DNA of 64,000 bases from contig NZ_SMFZ01000001.1 in NCBI RefSeq assembly GCF_004339565.1, forward strand, positions 620,001 through 684,000, written 5' to 3'. The notes beneath the pieces are model-generated. The model worked only from the letters and a program-made list of their open reading frames with translations, was not told where the DNA came from and searched no databases. Source of the DNA: Pseudonocardia endophytica. Lineage in GTDB: Bacteria; Actinomycetota; Actinomycetes; Mycobacteriales; Pseudonocardiaceae. Numbering within the stretch: position 1 is the stretch's first letter; every line of letters begins with the position of its first letter. The position numbers and the translations under genes are program-made. Below are positions 36,856 through 45,619 of this stretch, one piece after another.

Positions 36856-37161
36856 TCAGCCGTCGTCGTCATCGTCGCCGTCGTTGTCGCCCCCCGGGGC
36901 GGCGGGCGCCGGTGCACCGGACTTGGCGCTCGGAGCCCCCGGAGCGGTCGGCGCCGCCGGAGCGCCCGGCTGGACGCTGCTCCTGCCGGCGTCGTCATCG
37001 TCGTCATCGTCCGGCTGGCCGGGGACGGCGGGCGCCGTGGCGACGGGGCCGTCGTCATCGTCGTCGGAGTCGCCGCCTCCCTGCGTGGTGAACACCAGCA
37101 CGAGCCCGACGACGGCGGCCACGACCACCAGGGCGGTCGCCACCCGGTCTTTCGTCAACAC
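36856..37161 (-). CDS. membrane-anchored Asp-rich protein, possible cation binder
   Basis: 101 residues. One membrane helix (about 9-27, 'TALVVVAAVVGLVLVFT') is followed by an outer region with three acidic runs: 'GGGDSDDDDDG', 'QPDDDDDDDAG' and 'GGDNDGDDDDDG' at the C-terminus. Pro/Ala-rich spacers separate them. The last run resembles a DxDxDG metal loop, without the flanking helices of an EF-hand. AGGAG lies 6 nt before the GTG. It follows the cation exchanger gene by 30 bp and is probably its operon partner. The metal-binding role is inference. Confidence 0.72.
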   Translation of the reverse strand: MLTKDRVATALVVVAAVVGLVLVFTTQGGGDSDDDDDGPVATAPAVPGQPDDDDDDDAGRSSVQPGAPAAPTAPGAPSAKSGAPAPAAPGGDNDGDDDDDG

Positions 37162-37191
37162 ATGCGTCTCCTAGTCCGAAGGTCCGGGCGG

Positions 37192-38307
37192 TCAGTCGGC
37201 GTCGAGCGGGACGCCGTTGAAGAACACCAGGCTGAGCACGAAGTAGGCGACGTACAGGACGAGCAGCACGATGCCGTGCCAGCGGCGTAGTCGCCCGGTC
37301 GCCAGGAAGCCCGCCGCGATCACGGTCATCGCGATGAGCACCGGTAGGTGCCAGGTCAGGACCTCGGAGTCGACCGCGATCGCCCCGCCCACCAGCAGGA
37401 TGATCCCGAGCTTGCCGGTCACCGAGAACACGACGCTGCCGATGACGTTGGCGACGCCGATCTCCGGCGCGCCCCGGCGGGCGGGCTCGACGGTGAGGAA
37501 GATGTCCTCGAGCGACAGCGCCAGCGTCGCGATCGTGACGCCGAAGACGGTGCCGTCGATGCCGAACGTGTCGAGGATCCCGCCCGTTCCCTCACCGGCG
37601 ATCACGGCGCCGGTGATCAGGCCGATCAACGCGATCACGGCGTACAGGATCGTGACGCCGGCCGGCCGCTGCCGGGCGGTGAGGAAGCCCTGGTCGACGC
37701 GCAGGTCCGGCGGGAGATCGAAGCCGCCCGGACGGCCGCCGGTGCCGGTCGCGGAGTCCGTGCCGGAGCCGCCGCCGCCACGGGTCAGGACCGCGGTCGC
37801 CGTACCACCGCTGCTCACGCCGGCCTTCTCGAGCTGCTCGTAGACCTCCGCGTTGCGCCAGACCGGACGTCCGCTGGTTCGTTCGCGGTAGGCGATCCAG
37901 CCGACGAACGCGACGAAGAGGAGCACGAGCACGATGCCGGTGACGAGCGTCAGGGACCCGGTGAACGCGAGCGCGAACATGATCACCGGCGCGAGGACGA
38001 ACAGGACCAGGTAGCTCCGCGGCACGTCCACGCGACAGGGCGCGATGATCGCCGCGAGCGCGAGCACGATGCCGGTCATCGCCACCGTCGTGCCGATGAC
38101 GGTGCCGAGCGCCACGTTGCTCAGTTCGTCGGAGTTCAGGACGATCCCGAACGTGAGGTCGTCGAACTCGATCCCGGTGAAGACGACCGCGATGAGGAAC
38201 AGCGAGATCGCCCACCGGCTGGCGACGCCGACCAGGTAACCGATCAACTTCTCGGCGCTGTAGACGAGCACCACGATGCCGAGGACGAACTCGATGATCG
38301 GGATCAC
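37192..38307 (-). CDS. CaCA-superfamily cation exchanger (YrbG-like)
   Basis: 371 residues, about ten to eleven membrane helices in two inverted halves separated by a hydrophilic Gly-rich loop (about 160-205). The alpha-repeats are recognisable: 'VVFTGIEFDDLTFGIVLNSDELSNVALGTVIGTTVAMTG' and 'ATLALSLEDIFLTVEPARRGAPEIGVANVIGSVVFSVTG'. Both keep the acidic residue that binds the cation. Substrates in the family are Ca2+ exchanged for Na+ or H+. The start is GTG with GGGAG 6 nt upstream. Confidence 0.88.
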   Translation of the reverse strand: MIPIIEFVLGIVVLVYSAEKLIGYLVGVASRWAISLFLIAVVFTGIEFDDLTFGIVLNSDELSNVALGTVIGTTVAMTGIVLALAAIIAPCRVDVPRSYLVLFVLAPVIMFALAFTGSLTLVTGIVLVLLFVAFVGWIAYRERTSGRPVWRNAEVYEQLEKAGVSSGGTATAVLTRGGGGSGTDSATGTGGRPGGFDLPPDLRVDQGFLTARQRPAGVTILYAVIALIGLITGAVIAGEGTGGILDTFGIDGTVFGVTIATLALSLEDIFLTVEPARRGAPEIGVANVIGSVVFSVTGKLGIILLVGGAIAVDSEVLTWHLPVLIAMTVIAAGFLATGRLRRWHGIVLLVLYVAYFVLSLVFFNGVPLDAD

Positions 38308-38421
38308 GAACGGCTCCCGGTCATATGGGGGATAAACGACGTTATCGAGTCCATTTTCGTGGCGCTCCTCCTCGAGCAGAACTGCATCACCGCATGCCGG
38401 GGTCGATGAAGCACGTGCCTA

Positions 38422-38437
38422 TGCAACACGTGTTTCA
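38422..38437. promoter_or_regulatory. 16-bp dyad, copy 3, upstream of the cation exchanger
   Basis: TGCAACACGTGTTTCA fits TGNAACANNTGTTNCA exactly, 115 bp before the exchanger start. The rest of the 38308-38634 gap is AT-richer than average, holds a partial dyad near 38330-38345 and contains no gene. Confidence 0.5.
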
Positions 38438-38634
38438 CCAGGCCACGGGCGGCTCAGCGATCAGTCGGGGAATCGTCGCAAACGAAACCCCGATCGGGCC
38501 AGTCCCAATTGTGTTGCGATTCATCCGTCAGTGCGGCACGGCAGCACCGAGTGACCGGCGCACCCGGCAGAGCGGCCCGGACGGGCTCTGGCACGGTGGG
38601 ACCGGTCCGCCCCACCCGCGAGAAGAGGACTCCC

Positions 38635-39009
38635 ATGGCCGCAGCGAAGCCCGTCGTCGACCCGGTCGACGGCCCCCTGCCCGACGACCTGCTCGCCCAG
38701 GACATCACCGTCGGCGACGGCGCCGAGGCGAAGCCGGGCGACCGGGTCGCCGTCCACTACGTCGGCGTCTCGCACTCGACCGGCGAGGAGTTCGACGCGT
38801 CCTACAACCGCGGCCAGCCGCTGCAGTTCGCGCTCGGCGCCGGCCAGGTCATCTCCGGGTGGGACACCGGCGTGACCGGCATGAAGATCGGCGGGCGCCG
38901 CCGTCTGGTGATCCCGCCGCACCTGGGCTACGGCGAGCGTGGCGCGGGCGGTGTGATCGCGCCGAACGAGACGCTGATCTTCGTCGTGGACCTGGTCGGG
39001 GTGAACTGA
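38635..39009 (+). CDS. FKBP-type peptidyl-prolyl cis-trans isomerase
   Basis: 124 residues, one FKBP domain: 'GDRVAVHYVGVSHSTGEEFDASYNRGQPLQFALGAGQVISGWDTGVTGMKIGGRRRLVIPPHLGYGERG...NETLIFVVDLVGV'. All active-site aromatics (Tyr, Phe, Trp, Tyr, Phe) are in place. There is no signal peptide, so it is cytosolic protein-folding machinery. The ATG at 38635 has AGAGGA upstream. Confidence 0.96.
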   Translation: MAAAKPVVDPVDGPLPDDLLAQDITVGDGAEAKPGDRVAVHYVGVSHSTGEEFDASYNRGQPLQFALGAGQVISGWDTGVTGMKIGGRRRLVIPPHLGYGERGAGGVIAPNETLIFVVDLVGVN

Positions 39010-39521
39010 TCGTCCACGTACTGCTGATCTCCGACACGCACGTGCCGACCCGGGCCTCCGATCTGCCCGACGTCGTGTGGGAGGCCGTGGACGTCGCGGA
39101 CGTCGTCGTGCACGCCGGGGACTGGATGGATCCGGCGCTGCTCGACCGGCTGGAGGCACGCGCGCCGCGGCTCGTCGCCTGCTGGGGCAACAACGACGGC
39201 GACGCGCTGCGCGCCCGCCTGCCGGAGACCGCCCGCGTCGAACTCGGCGGTGTGCGGGTGGCAGTGACCCACGAGGCGGGTGCGGCACAGGGACGGGAGC
39301 GCCGCGCCGTTCGAGCCCACCCGGACACCGATCTGCTCGTGTTCGGACACAGCCACATCCCGTGGGACTCGGCCGCCGCGCGTCCGGACGGCGGAGAGCT
39401 GCGGCTGCTGAACCCGGGCTCGCCCACCGACCGTCGCCGGCAGCCGACGTTCACCTGGATGACCGTGACGCTCGAGGGCGGCCGGATCGACGACGTCGTC
39501 CTGCACCACCGCGCGCCCTGA
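39006..39521 (+). CDS. YfcE/MJ0936-type metallophosphoesterase
   Basis: About 171 residues. The binuclear-metal motifs are 'LLISDTHVP' (DxH), 'VVHAGDWMD' (GDxxD), 'CWGNNDGD' (GNxD) and 'LLVFGHSHIP' (GHxH), ending 'LNPGSPTDRR'. It hydrolyses phosphodiesters or phosphomonoesters; the natural substrate is unknown. No ATG, GTG or TTG is close; the frame opens with CTG at 39006, overlapping the FKBP stop as CTGA. It converges on terC. Confidence 0.88.
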   Translation: MIVHVLLISDTHVPTRASDLPDVVWEAVDVADVVVHAGDWMDPALLDRLEARAPRLVACWGNNDGDALRARLPETARVELGGVRVAVTHEAGAAQGRERRAVRAHPDTDLLVFGHSHIPWDSAAARPDGGELRLLNPGSPTDRRRQPTFTWMTVTLEGGRIDDVVLHHRAP

Positions 39522-39522
39522 G

Positions 39523-40614
39523 CTACCGCTCGTAGGTCGGGCTCTTGGCGTGCTCCGCCTCGTCGGCCTCGACGATGCGGGCCGCCTCCTCCTTGTTCCT
39601 CGCCAGCGGCGGGGCGGTGATGGCACCACCCTGCTCGGCCAGCTCCGGCTTGATCCGCACCGCGATCAGGCTGGCGATCGTCGTGACCGCGAGGACTCCG
39701 ACGATCACGATCAGCGAGACGGCGATGCCGATCTCGGGCACCGGGAGCGGCTCACCGCCGTTGATGAACGGCACCTCGTTCTCGTGCAGCGCGTGCAGGG
39801 CCAGCTTCACGCCGATGAACGCGAGCAGCACGGCCAGGCCGTAGGACAGGAACACGAGCTTCTTCAGCAGGCCACCGAGCAGGAAGTACAGCTGGCGCAG
39901 GCCCATCAGCGCGAACGCGTTGGCCGCGAACACCAGGTAGGTCTCCTGGGTCAGTCCGAAGATGGCCGGGATCGAGTCCAGCGCGAACAGGATGTCGGTG
40001 AGCCCGATCGCGACCATCACGACGAGCATCGGCGTCAGCCAGCGCTTGCCGTCGATCTTCACGGTCGTCTTCGCGCCGTGGTAGTCGTCGGTGACCGGGA
40101 AGGCCTTGCGGAGCCAGCGCAGCGCCCGGCCTTCCTTCCACTCCTCCTCCTCGTGCCCGATCGCCTGCTTGACGAGGCTGATCGCGGTGTACACGAGGAA
40201 CGCGGCGAACAGGTAGAAGACCCAGCTGAACTGCTCGATCGCGGCCGCGCCGACGGCGATGAACAGGCCACGCATGATCAGCGCGATCACGATGCCGACG
40301 AGCAGCACCCGGTGCTGGTGGACCACCGGCACCTTGAACGACGACATGATGATCAAGAAGATGAACAGGTTGTCCACCGAGAGCGAGTACTCGGTGATGT
40401 ACCCCGCGAAGAACTCGCCCGCGTACTGGCCGCCCTGGAAGAACCACACGCCGACGCCGAACGCGACGGCGAGCGCGATGTAGAACAGCACCCACCGCGT
40501 GACCTCGCCGATCGTCACCGCGTGCGGCTTGTGGTCGACGAGGAACAGGTCGGCCAGGATGATCGCGACGAATACGCCGATCGTCACCAGCCAGATCCAC
40601 AGTGGGACGGACAC
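39523..40614 (-). CDS. TerC/Alx-family membrane protein, probable Mn2+ exporter
   Basis: 363 residues, nine or so membrane helices. The signature acidic pairs are in 'TEYSLSVDNLFIFLIIM' (helix 3) and 'GLTDILFALDSIPAIFG' (helix 6). TerC/Alx proteins export manganese, often behind a yybP-ykoY riboswitch, as here. GGAGG lies 6 nt before the GTG. A charged C-terminal tail ends the protein. Confidence 0.93.
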   Translation of the reverse strand: MSVPLWIWLVTIGVFVAIILADLFLVDHKPHAVTIGEVTRWVLFYIALAVAFGVGVWFFQGGQYAGEFFAGYITEYSLSVDNLFIFLIIMSSFKVPVVHQHRVLLVGIVIALIMRGLFIAVGAAAIEQFSWVFYLFAAFLVYTAISLVKQAIGHEEEEWKEGRALRWLRKAFPVTDDYHGAKTTVKIDGKRWLTPMLVVMVAIGLTDILFALDSIPAIFGLTQETYLVFAANAFALMGLRQLYFLLGGLLKKLVFLSYGLAVLLAFIGVKLALHALHENEVPFINGGEPLPVPEIGIAVSLIVIVGVLAVTTIASLIAVRIKPELAEQGGAITAPPLARNKEEAARIVEADEAEHAKSPTYER

Positions 40615-40619
40615 GACGG

Positions 40620-40770
40620 CCTCCAGGAGACTCGGGCAGCAGAAGCAGGCCCGAGGTCTCTCCCACCACGACCGTGGCCGATGATGCCGGGTTCCGCCCG
40701 GCCGTGCTGGCCGGACCTCGCCGTGCTGACGACATCACCGCTCGCGGGATACTCCCCTGCGGTTACTCGG
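40620..40770 (-). ncRNA. yybP-ykoY (Mn2+) riboswitch upstream of terC
   Basis: Read on the minus strand, the leader has the family landmarks: AGGGGAGTATCCCGCG near the 5' end (40759-40744), a GTCAGCACGG internal segment, and a 3' GGGAGAGACCTCGGG. The closing helix P1 pairs CCGAG (40770-40766) with CTCGG (40655-40651). The same CTCGGGC can instead pair with GCCCGAG (40637-40631), forming a hairpin that runs up to the terC ribosome-binding site. Mn2+ binding should favour P1 and relieve this block. Confidence 0.8.
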
Positions 40771-40857
40771 ACAGTCTGCTCTGTCCGTTTCGTCGGCGCG
40801 AGGGCGGGTGACCGAACGCACGGTCGCGTCACCCGATCCGGCGCCTCAACAGGGCTT

Positions 40858-42645
40858 TCACACCCCGACGGCGCCCGGAACGGACAGGCCGGACGAGTGC
40901 GACGTCCACCCCGCCGGGTGCGCCTGCGAGCCGTGCCGCGGGACGTCGCGGACGAGGTCCACCCGGTCGATCTCGGTGCCGAGGTCGGTGATCGTCCGCA
41001 GACGAAGGCGGGACGTGCCGCCCGGACGACCCGGCCGGACCTCGCAGCGCAGATACGCGTAGCCGAGGTAGCGCGCCTGGGACCAGTCCACCGTCTCCGG
41101 GGACTTGGCGCCGTCCGGACCGGCCTGGAAGCTCGTCACCGTCGTGCCGCTGTCCGGCCCCTGCCGTCCCCGGTAGCGGTCGGTCTCCCCGGGCTGCCAC
41201 GTGTAGCGGGGGCGCCCGCCGGAGCCGACGCAGACGTAGGTCGTGCCGTCCCGGGCAGGGTGGACGGTGGCGCCGTCCGGAGCCGGGGTGCTCCTCCCGT
41301 TCCGGATCGGGTTCGTGCGCTCGTACTGGTGGTTGTGGCCCTGGACGACGAGGTCGACCCGGTAGCGGTCGAACAGCGGCGCCAGCGCCGCGCGGACGCC
41401 CGCGTCGGAGGCGTGCGAGCCGGACGTCGCGAACGCGCAGTGGTGGAAGAACGCGATCACGAAGTCGACGCCGGGGTCGTTGCGCAGCCCGGCCAGCGTG
41501 CGCTCCAGCCAGCGCAGCTGCTCACCGCCGCTGTAGCCGGCGTTCGTCGGGATCTCGGCGGACAGGTCGTTGGCGTCCACGCTGACCACGCCGACGGTCC
41601 CGTGCGTGAACGTGTACACCGACGGGCAGCCCTTCGGGCCGTTCCCCGGGAGGTCGAGGCGGGCCCGGTGGCCGCCGTAGCCGTGGGTGGCGCCGCCCGG
41701 GGAGCGGTTGTCGTCGTAGAGCGCCTCCATGTCGTGGTTGCCGGTGGCGAACATCCACGGCGTGGACGCGGCCGAGCGCTCGATCGCGCCGAGGTAGGCG
41801 GTCCAGACGGTCGGGTCGAACTTGTCGAAGCCCGCAGGCGGGTCCGCAGGCCCTGAGCTCTTCACGGGGCGCCCGTAGCCGCTCGGGTCCGCGTAGCAGA
41901 TGTCGCCCGCCAGCAGGTGGAACGCCGGCCGGTCCGCGGCGACCCGCTGGATCAGGGTGTCCGACGGCGCGGGCGTGCGCAGCGTGTCGTCGGGCTTGTA
42001 GTAGTTGTCGCTGAAGCCTTGCTGCCCGTCCGGCGCGTCCACGTTGACGCCCTGGTCGGCGAACGCGGTGAACACGAACGGGTCGCGGTGCCCGCGGGGC
42101 GGCGCGGTGCGGAACGTGGCGTCCGGCGTGACCGTGCCGTCCGGCATCCGGAACCGGTAGTGGTAGGTCGCGCCGGGGTGCAGATGCGCCGCGTGCGCGT
42201 GCACGAACCACTGCTCCGCGCCGCGGATCGACCCGTCGACCTGCGGGACCTGGCTGACCAGGTGCCGGACCTCGACCGGCAGCCTCTGCCCGTAGCGGGT
42301 GTCCACACCGAGGTCGACGACCATGTCCCCGGCTCCGGGCTGCGCCGTCAGCTCGCCACCGATCGCCATCTGGCCGCACGCGTCGGCACCGAACGAGAGG
42401 TGCCGGCCGATCACGCTCACCGGTGCCGTCGCGGCGAGCGCCCGGCTCGCCTGCGCCCACGGCGCCGTGGCCAGGCCCAACGCGGCCAGCGCACCCGCGC
42501 CGCCGCGCAGGGCGGTGCGGCGGCTGACGACGTGCCGTCGTAGGAACCCGCTGATCCACTCGTGCTGCTCGGCGACGGTCATGTGCTCGGCGACGGCCAC
42601 CGGGACTCCGACGTCCGGAGTCTCCCCCCGCGGGTTCACGCTCAT
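40858..42645 (-). CDS. secreted PhoD/purple-acid-type metallophosphatase
   Basis: 595 residues. A twin-arginine signal is visible near residue 40 ('SRRTALRGGAGALAALGLATA'). A fibronectin-like N-domain (about 75-190) precedes the metallophosphatase domain with 'FTAFADQG', 'LLAGDICYADPSG', 'ATGNHDME', 'FFHHCAF' and 'VQGHNHQYER' as metal-binding motifs. It acts outside the membrane on phosphate esters. ATG at 42645 is chosen; GTG at 42654 is possible. It lies upstream of the terC riboswitch on the same strand with an 87-bp gap. Confidence 0.88.
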   Translation of the reverse strand: MSVNPRGETPDVGVPVAVAEHMTVAEQHEWISGFLRRHVVSRRTALRGGAGALAALGLATAPWAQASRALAATAPVSVIGRHLSFGADACGQMAIGGELTAQPGAGDMVVDLGVDTRYGQRLPVEVRHLVSQVPQVDGSIRGAEQWFVHAHAAHLHPGATYHYRFRMPDGTVTPDATFRTAPPRGHRDPFVFTAFADQGVNVDAPDGQQGFSDNYYKPDDTLRTPAPSDTLIQRVAADRPAFHLLAGDICYADPSGYGRPVKSSGPADPPAGFDKFDPTVWTAYLGAIERSAASTPWMFATGNHDMEALYDDNRSPGGATHGYGGHRARLDLPGNGPKGCPSVYTFTHGTVGVVSVDANDLSAEIPTNAGYSGGEQLRWLERTLAGLRNDPGVDFVIAFFHHCAFATSGSHASDAGVRAALAPLFDRYRVDLVVQGHNHQYERTNPIRNGRSTPAPDGATVHPARDGTTYVCVGSGGRPRYTWQPGETDRYRGRQGPDSGTTVTSFQAGPDGAKSPETVDWSQARYLGYAYLRCEVRPGRPGGTSRLRLRTITDLGTEIDRVDLVRDVPRHGSQAHPAGWTSHSSGLSVPGAVGV

Positions 42646-42829
42646 GGCGCGCACGCTTCTCGATCGGGGCAGCCGCCCGCCGGGACTGCGTCGAACGGCG
42701 GATGAACACCGGCGGACACACCAGTGACCTCGGGGTGCTTCTCACCCGATCGTCCGGTTCCTCCCGACGGCTGAGGACGTCTCAGCGGAGCGGCGGCAGG
42801 CTGTCGGGGCCCTGACATAAGTTCGACGC

Positions 42830-45619
42830 GTGCCGTCCCCGTCGCTCCCGCGCTCCCGCCGTGCCCCGGCGCTCGTCGTCGTGCTCGCGCTGGCGCTGGT
42901 CGCCGTCCTGCCGGGGGTGGCGAACGCGGCTCCGTCCGACCCGGTGTCGGTGACCGAGGAGAGGGTGACGGTCCCGGGCGGGCCCGGCGAGGCGGCCACG
43001 ATCGCGCTGGACACCAGCCTCTACGTGCCGTCCACGGCGACGGCCGCCACGCCCGCCCCGGCCGTGCTCGTCGCGCACGGGTTCGGGGCGGACAAGAACA
43101 GCGTGGACGGTGACGCCCGCGAGTTCGCCGCCCGCGGGTACGTCGTGCAGACGTGGACGGCACGCGGGTTCGGCGCGAGCGGCGGGCGGAGCGCGCTCGA
43201 CTCGCCCGACCACGAGGTGGCCGACGCGAGCCGCCTGATCGACCGGCTGGCCGCCCGTCCGGACGTGCAGAAGGACGGGCCGGACGACCCGCGGGTCGGG
43301 GTCACCGGCGGCTCCTACGGCGGCGGGCTGTCCCTGCTGCTGGCCGGGTACGACCGGCGGGTCGACGCGATCGCCCCGGTGATCACCTGGAACGACCTGG
43401 GGCAGGCGCTGTTCCCGAACGACGCGGCCACCGCGGCGGTCCCGGTGGACACCCCGGCCCGCGGCGCGTTCACCGGCGGCGCCAACGGCGTGTTCAAGCG
43501 CGGATGGGCCGGCGTGTTCTTCGGCACCCCCGGCGGCGCCCCGTCCACGCCCGGGACGCCGCTGACCTGCGGGCGCTTTACCCCGGCGGTGTGCGCGGCC
43601 TACACCGAGGCGGCGACCACCGGGCGCGCCTCGGCGGCCACGGACGCGCTGCTGGAGCGCTCCTCCCCCGCCTCCGTGACGAACCGGATCACGGCGCCGA
43701 CGCTGCTCGTGCAGGGCGAGCAGGACACGCTGTTCGGGCTCGACCAGTCGGACGCGAACGCCCGCCAGATCGCCGCGAACGGCACGCCGGTGTCGGTGCT
43801 GTGGTTCGCGGGCGGGCACGACGGCGGGGCTCCCGACGCGGCCGTGCGCGGCCGGATCGGAGACTGGTTCGACCAGCACCTGCGCGGTGCGGCTCCGACC
43901 GGTGACTCGGCCGTCCCGCCGTTCTCCTACCAGCTGCAGAGCAACGTGCGCACGCGCGGGGACACGCCGACCGGGCGCACGATCGTCGCGGACTCGTACC
44001 CGGGGCTGTCCGCCCCGCCGGTGCAGACGCAGCAGGTGGCGCTCTCCGGCGGGCCGCAGGTCGTGCTGCACCCGGCCGGTGGGAACCCGTCGGCGGTGAC
44101 GTCCCTTCCCGGTGCGGGTGCGGCCCTGAGCAGCGCCTCCGGCGCGCTCGGTGGGCTCGGCGCGCTGTCGTCCCCGCCGGGACAGGCCGCCCGGTTCACC
44201 TCGGAGCCCCTTCCGGCGGCCACGCAGATCACCGGCACGCCACGCGTCGACGTCGAGGTGTCCGGCGTGCCGGGCCAGGCGAGCGGGTCCGGGGCGGTGC
44301 TGTTCGGCTCGCTGTCCGTGCGCACGTCCGACGGCCGCACCCAGCTGCTGGGCAACGCCGTCGCGCCGGTCCGGGTCGCGCTGCCGCCGGGCGGCGGTCC
44401 GGTCCGGGTGACCGTGACGCTGCCCGGCGTGACCGCCCCGCTGAACGCCGGGAGCCGGCTCGTCGTGTCGCTCGCGACCACCGACCAGGGCTTCGACTCG
44501 GGTGCCGCGCCCGCGAGCTGGCGGGTGTCGCTGGCCGACGGGTCCGGGCTGACCGTGCCGCAGGTGCCTGGTCGGACGGAGACCGCCAGCACGGTCCCGT
44601 GGTGGGCCGTGATCGGGATCGCCGTGGTGCTGGCCGCCGCGCTGGCGGCGTGGATCGTGGCGCGGCTGCGTCGCCGGGGTCGGGACCGCGAGGAGCCCGA
44701 TCCGACCGCTCCCCCGCTGCAGGTCACCGACCTCGCGAAGACCTACCGCGGCGGGTTCCGCGCCGTGCAGGACGTGTCGTTCACCGTCGAGCGCGGCATG
44801 GTGCTGGGCCTGCTCGGGCCGAACGGCGCCGGCAAGACGACCGTCCTGCGGATGCTCATGGGGCTGATCGCTCCGACGTCCGGTGAGCTGCGGGCGTTCG
44901 GCGTCCCGATCCGGGCGGGCGGCCGGGTACTGAGCCGGATCGGCGCGTTCGTCGAGGGGCCCGGGTTCCTGCCGCACCTCTCCGGCGCGGAGAACCTCCG
45001 GCTGTACTGGGCGGCGACCGGGCGTCCCGCGGACCAGGCACGGATGCCGGAGGCGCTGGAGATCGCCGGGTTGGGCGACTCGGTGCACCGCCGCGTCGGC
45101 ACGTACTCGCAGGGCATGCGGCAGCGGCTGGCGATCGCCCAGGCCATGCTCGGCCTTCCGGAGCTGCTCGTGCTCGACGAGCCGACCAACGGGCTCGACC
45201 CGCCGCAGATCCACGCGATGCGCGAGCTGCTGCGCCGTTACGCGGAGGGCGGTCGCACCGTGCTCGTGTCCAGCCACCTGCTGGCCGAGGTGGAGCAGAC
45301 GTGCACGCACGTCGTCGTCATGCACCGCGGCACCGTGGTCGCCGACGGCACCGTCGACGACATCATCGCCGGCGACGGCGGGGCGTCGTTCGGCGTGGAC
45401 GCGCCGGACCGCGCGGCCACCGTGCTGGGCGACCTGAACGGCGTGCACGGGGTCTCGGTCAACGGGTCCACGGTGGTCGCGGAGCTGAACGGAACTCCGC
45501 GGGCGGACGCGGTCGCGGCGCTGGTGCGGGCGGGGGTCTCGGTGCGGACGGTCGGTCCGCGTGGACGTCTGGAGGACGCGTTCCTGCAGCTGGTGGGAGA
45601 GGACGGACGCCGTGAGTGA
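42830..45619 (+). CDS. secreted alpha/beta-hydrolase fused to a cytoplasmic ABC ATPase
   Basis: 929 residues. Order: signal peptide (1-34); X-Pro peptidase/CocE-like hydrolase (about 40-365) with Ser162 in 'GGSYGGG' and a His in 'AGGHDGG'; a beta-rich C-domain (about 370-585); membrane helix (about 590-612, 'VPWWAVIGIAVVLAAALAAWIVA'); and an ABC ATPase (about 628-860) with Walker A 'LGPNGAGKTT' (near 661), signature 'YSQGMRQRL' (near 759) and Walker B 'LLVLDEP'. The hydrolase would sit outside and the ATPase inside. The permease follows, overlapping by 8 bp. The combination suggests processing plus export or uptake of a substrate. Confidence 0.9.
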   Translation: MPSPSLPRSRRAPALVVVLALALVAVLPGVANAAPSDPVSVTEERVTVPGGPGEAATIALDTSLYVPSTATAATPAPAVLVAHGFGADKNSVDGDAREFAARGYVVQTWTARGFGASGGRSALDSPDHEVADASRLIDRLAARPDVQKDGPDDPRVGVTGGSYGGGLSLLLAGYDRRVDAIAPVITWNDLGQALFPNDAATAAVPVDTPARGAFTGGANGVFKRGWAGVFFGTPGGAPSTPGTPLTCGRFTPAVCAAYTEAATTGRASAATDALLERSSPASVTNRITAPTLLVQGEQDTLFGLDQSDANARQIAANGTPVSVLWFAGGHDGGAPDAAVRGRIGDWFDQHLRGAAPTGDSAVPPFSYQLQSNVRTRGDTPTGRTIVADSYPGLSAPPVQTQQVALSGGPQVVLHPAGGNPSAVTSLPGAGAALSSASGALGGLGALSSPPGQAARFTSEPLPAATQITGTPRVDVEVSGVPGQASGSGAVLFGSLSVRTSDGRTQLLGNAVAPVRVALPPGGGPVRVTVTLPGVTAPLNAGSRLVVSLATTDQGFDSGAAPASWRVSLADGSGLTVPQVPGRTETASTVPWWAVIGIAVVLAAALAAWIVARLRRRGRDREEPDPTAPPLQVTDLAKTYRGGFRAVQDVSFTVERGMVLGLLGPNGAGKTTVLRMLMGLIAPTSGELRAFGVPIRAGGRVLSRIGAFVEGPGFLPHLSGAENLRLYWAATGRPADQARMPEALEIAGLGDSVHRRVGTYSQGMRQRLAIAQAMLGLPELLVLDEPTNGLDPPQIHAMRELLRRYAEGGRTVLVSSHLLAEVEQTCTHVVVMHRGTVVADGTVDDIIAGDGGASFGVDAPDRAATVLGDLNGVHGVSVNGSTVVAELNGTPRADAVAALVRAGVSVRTVGPRGRLEDAFLQLVGEDGRRE

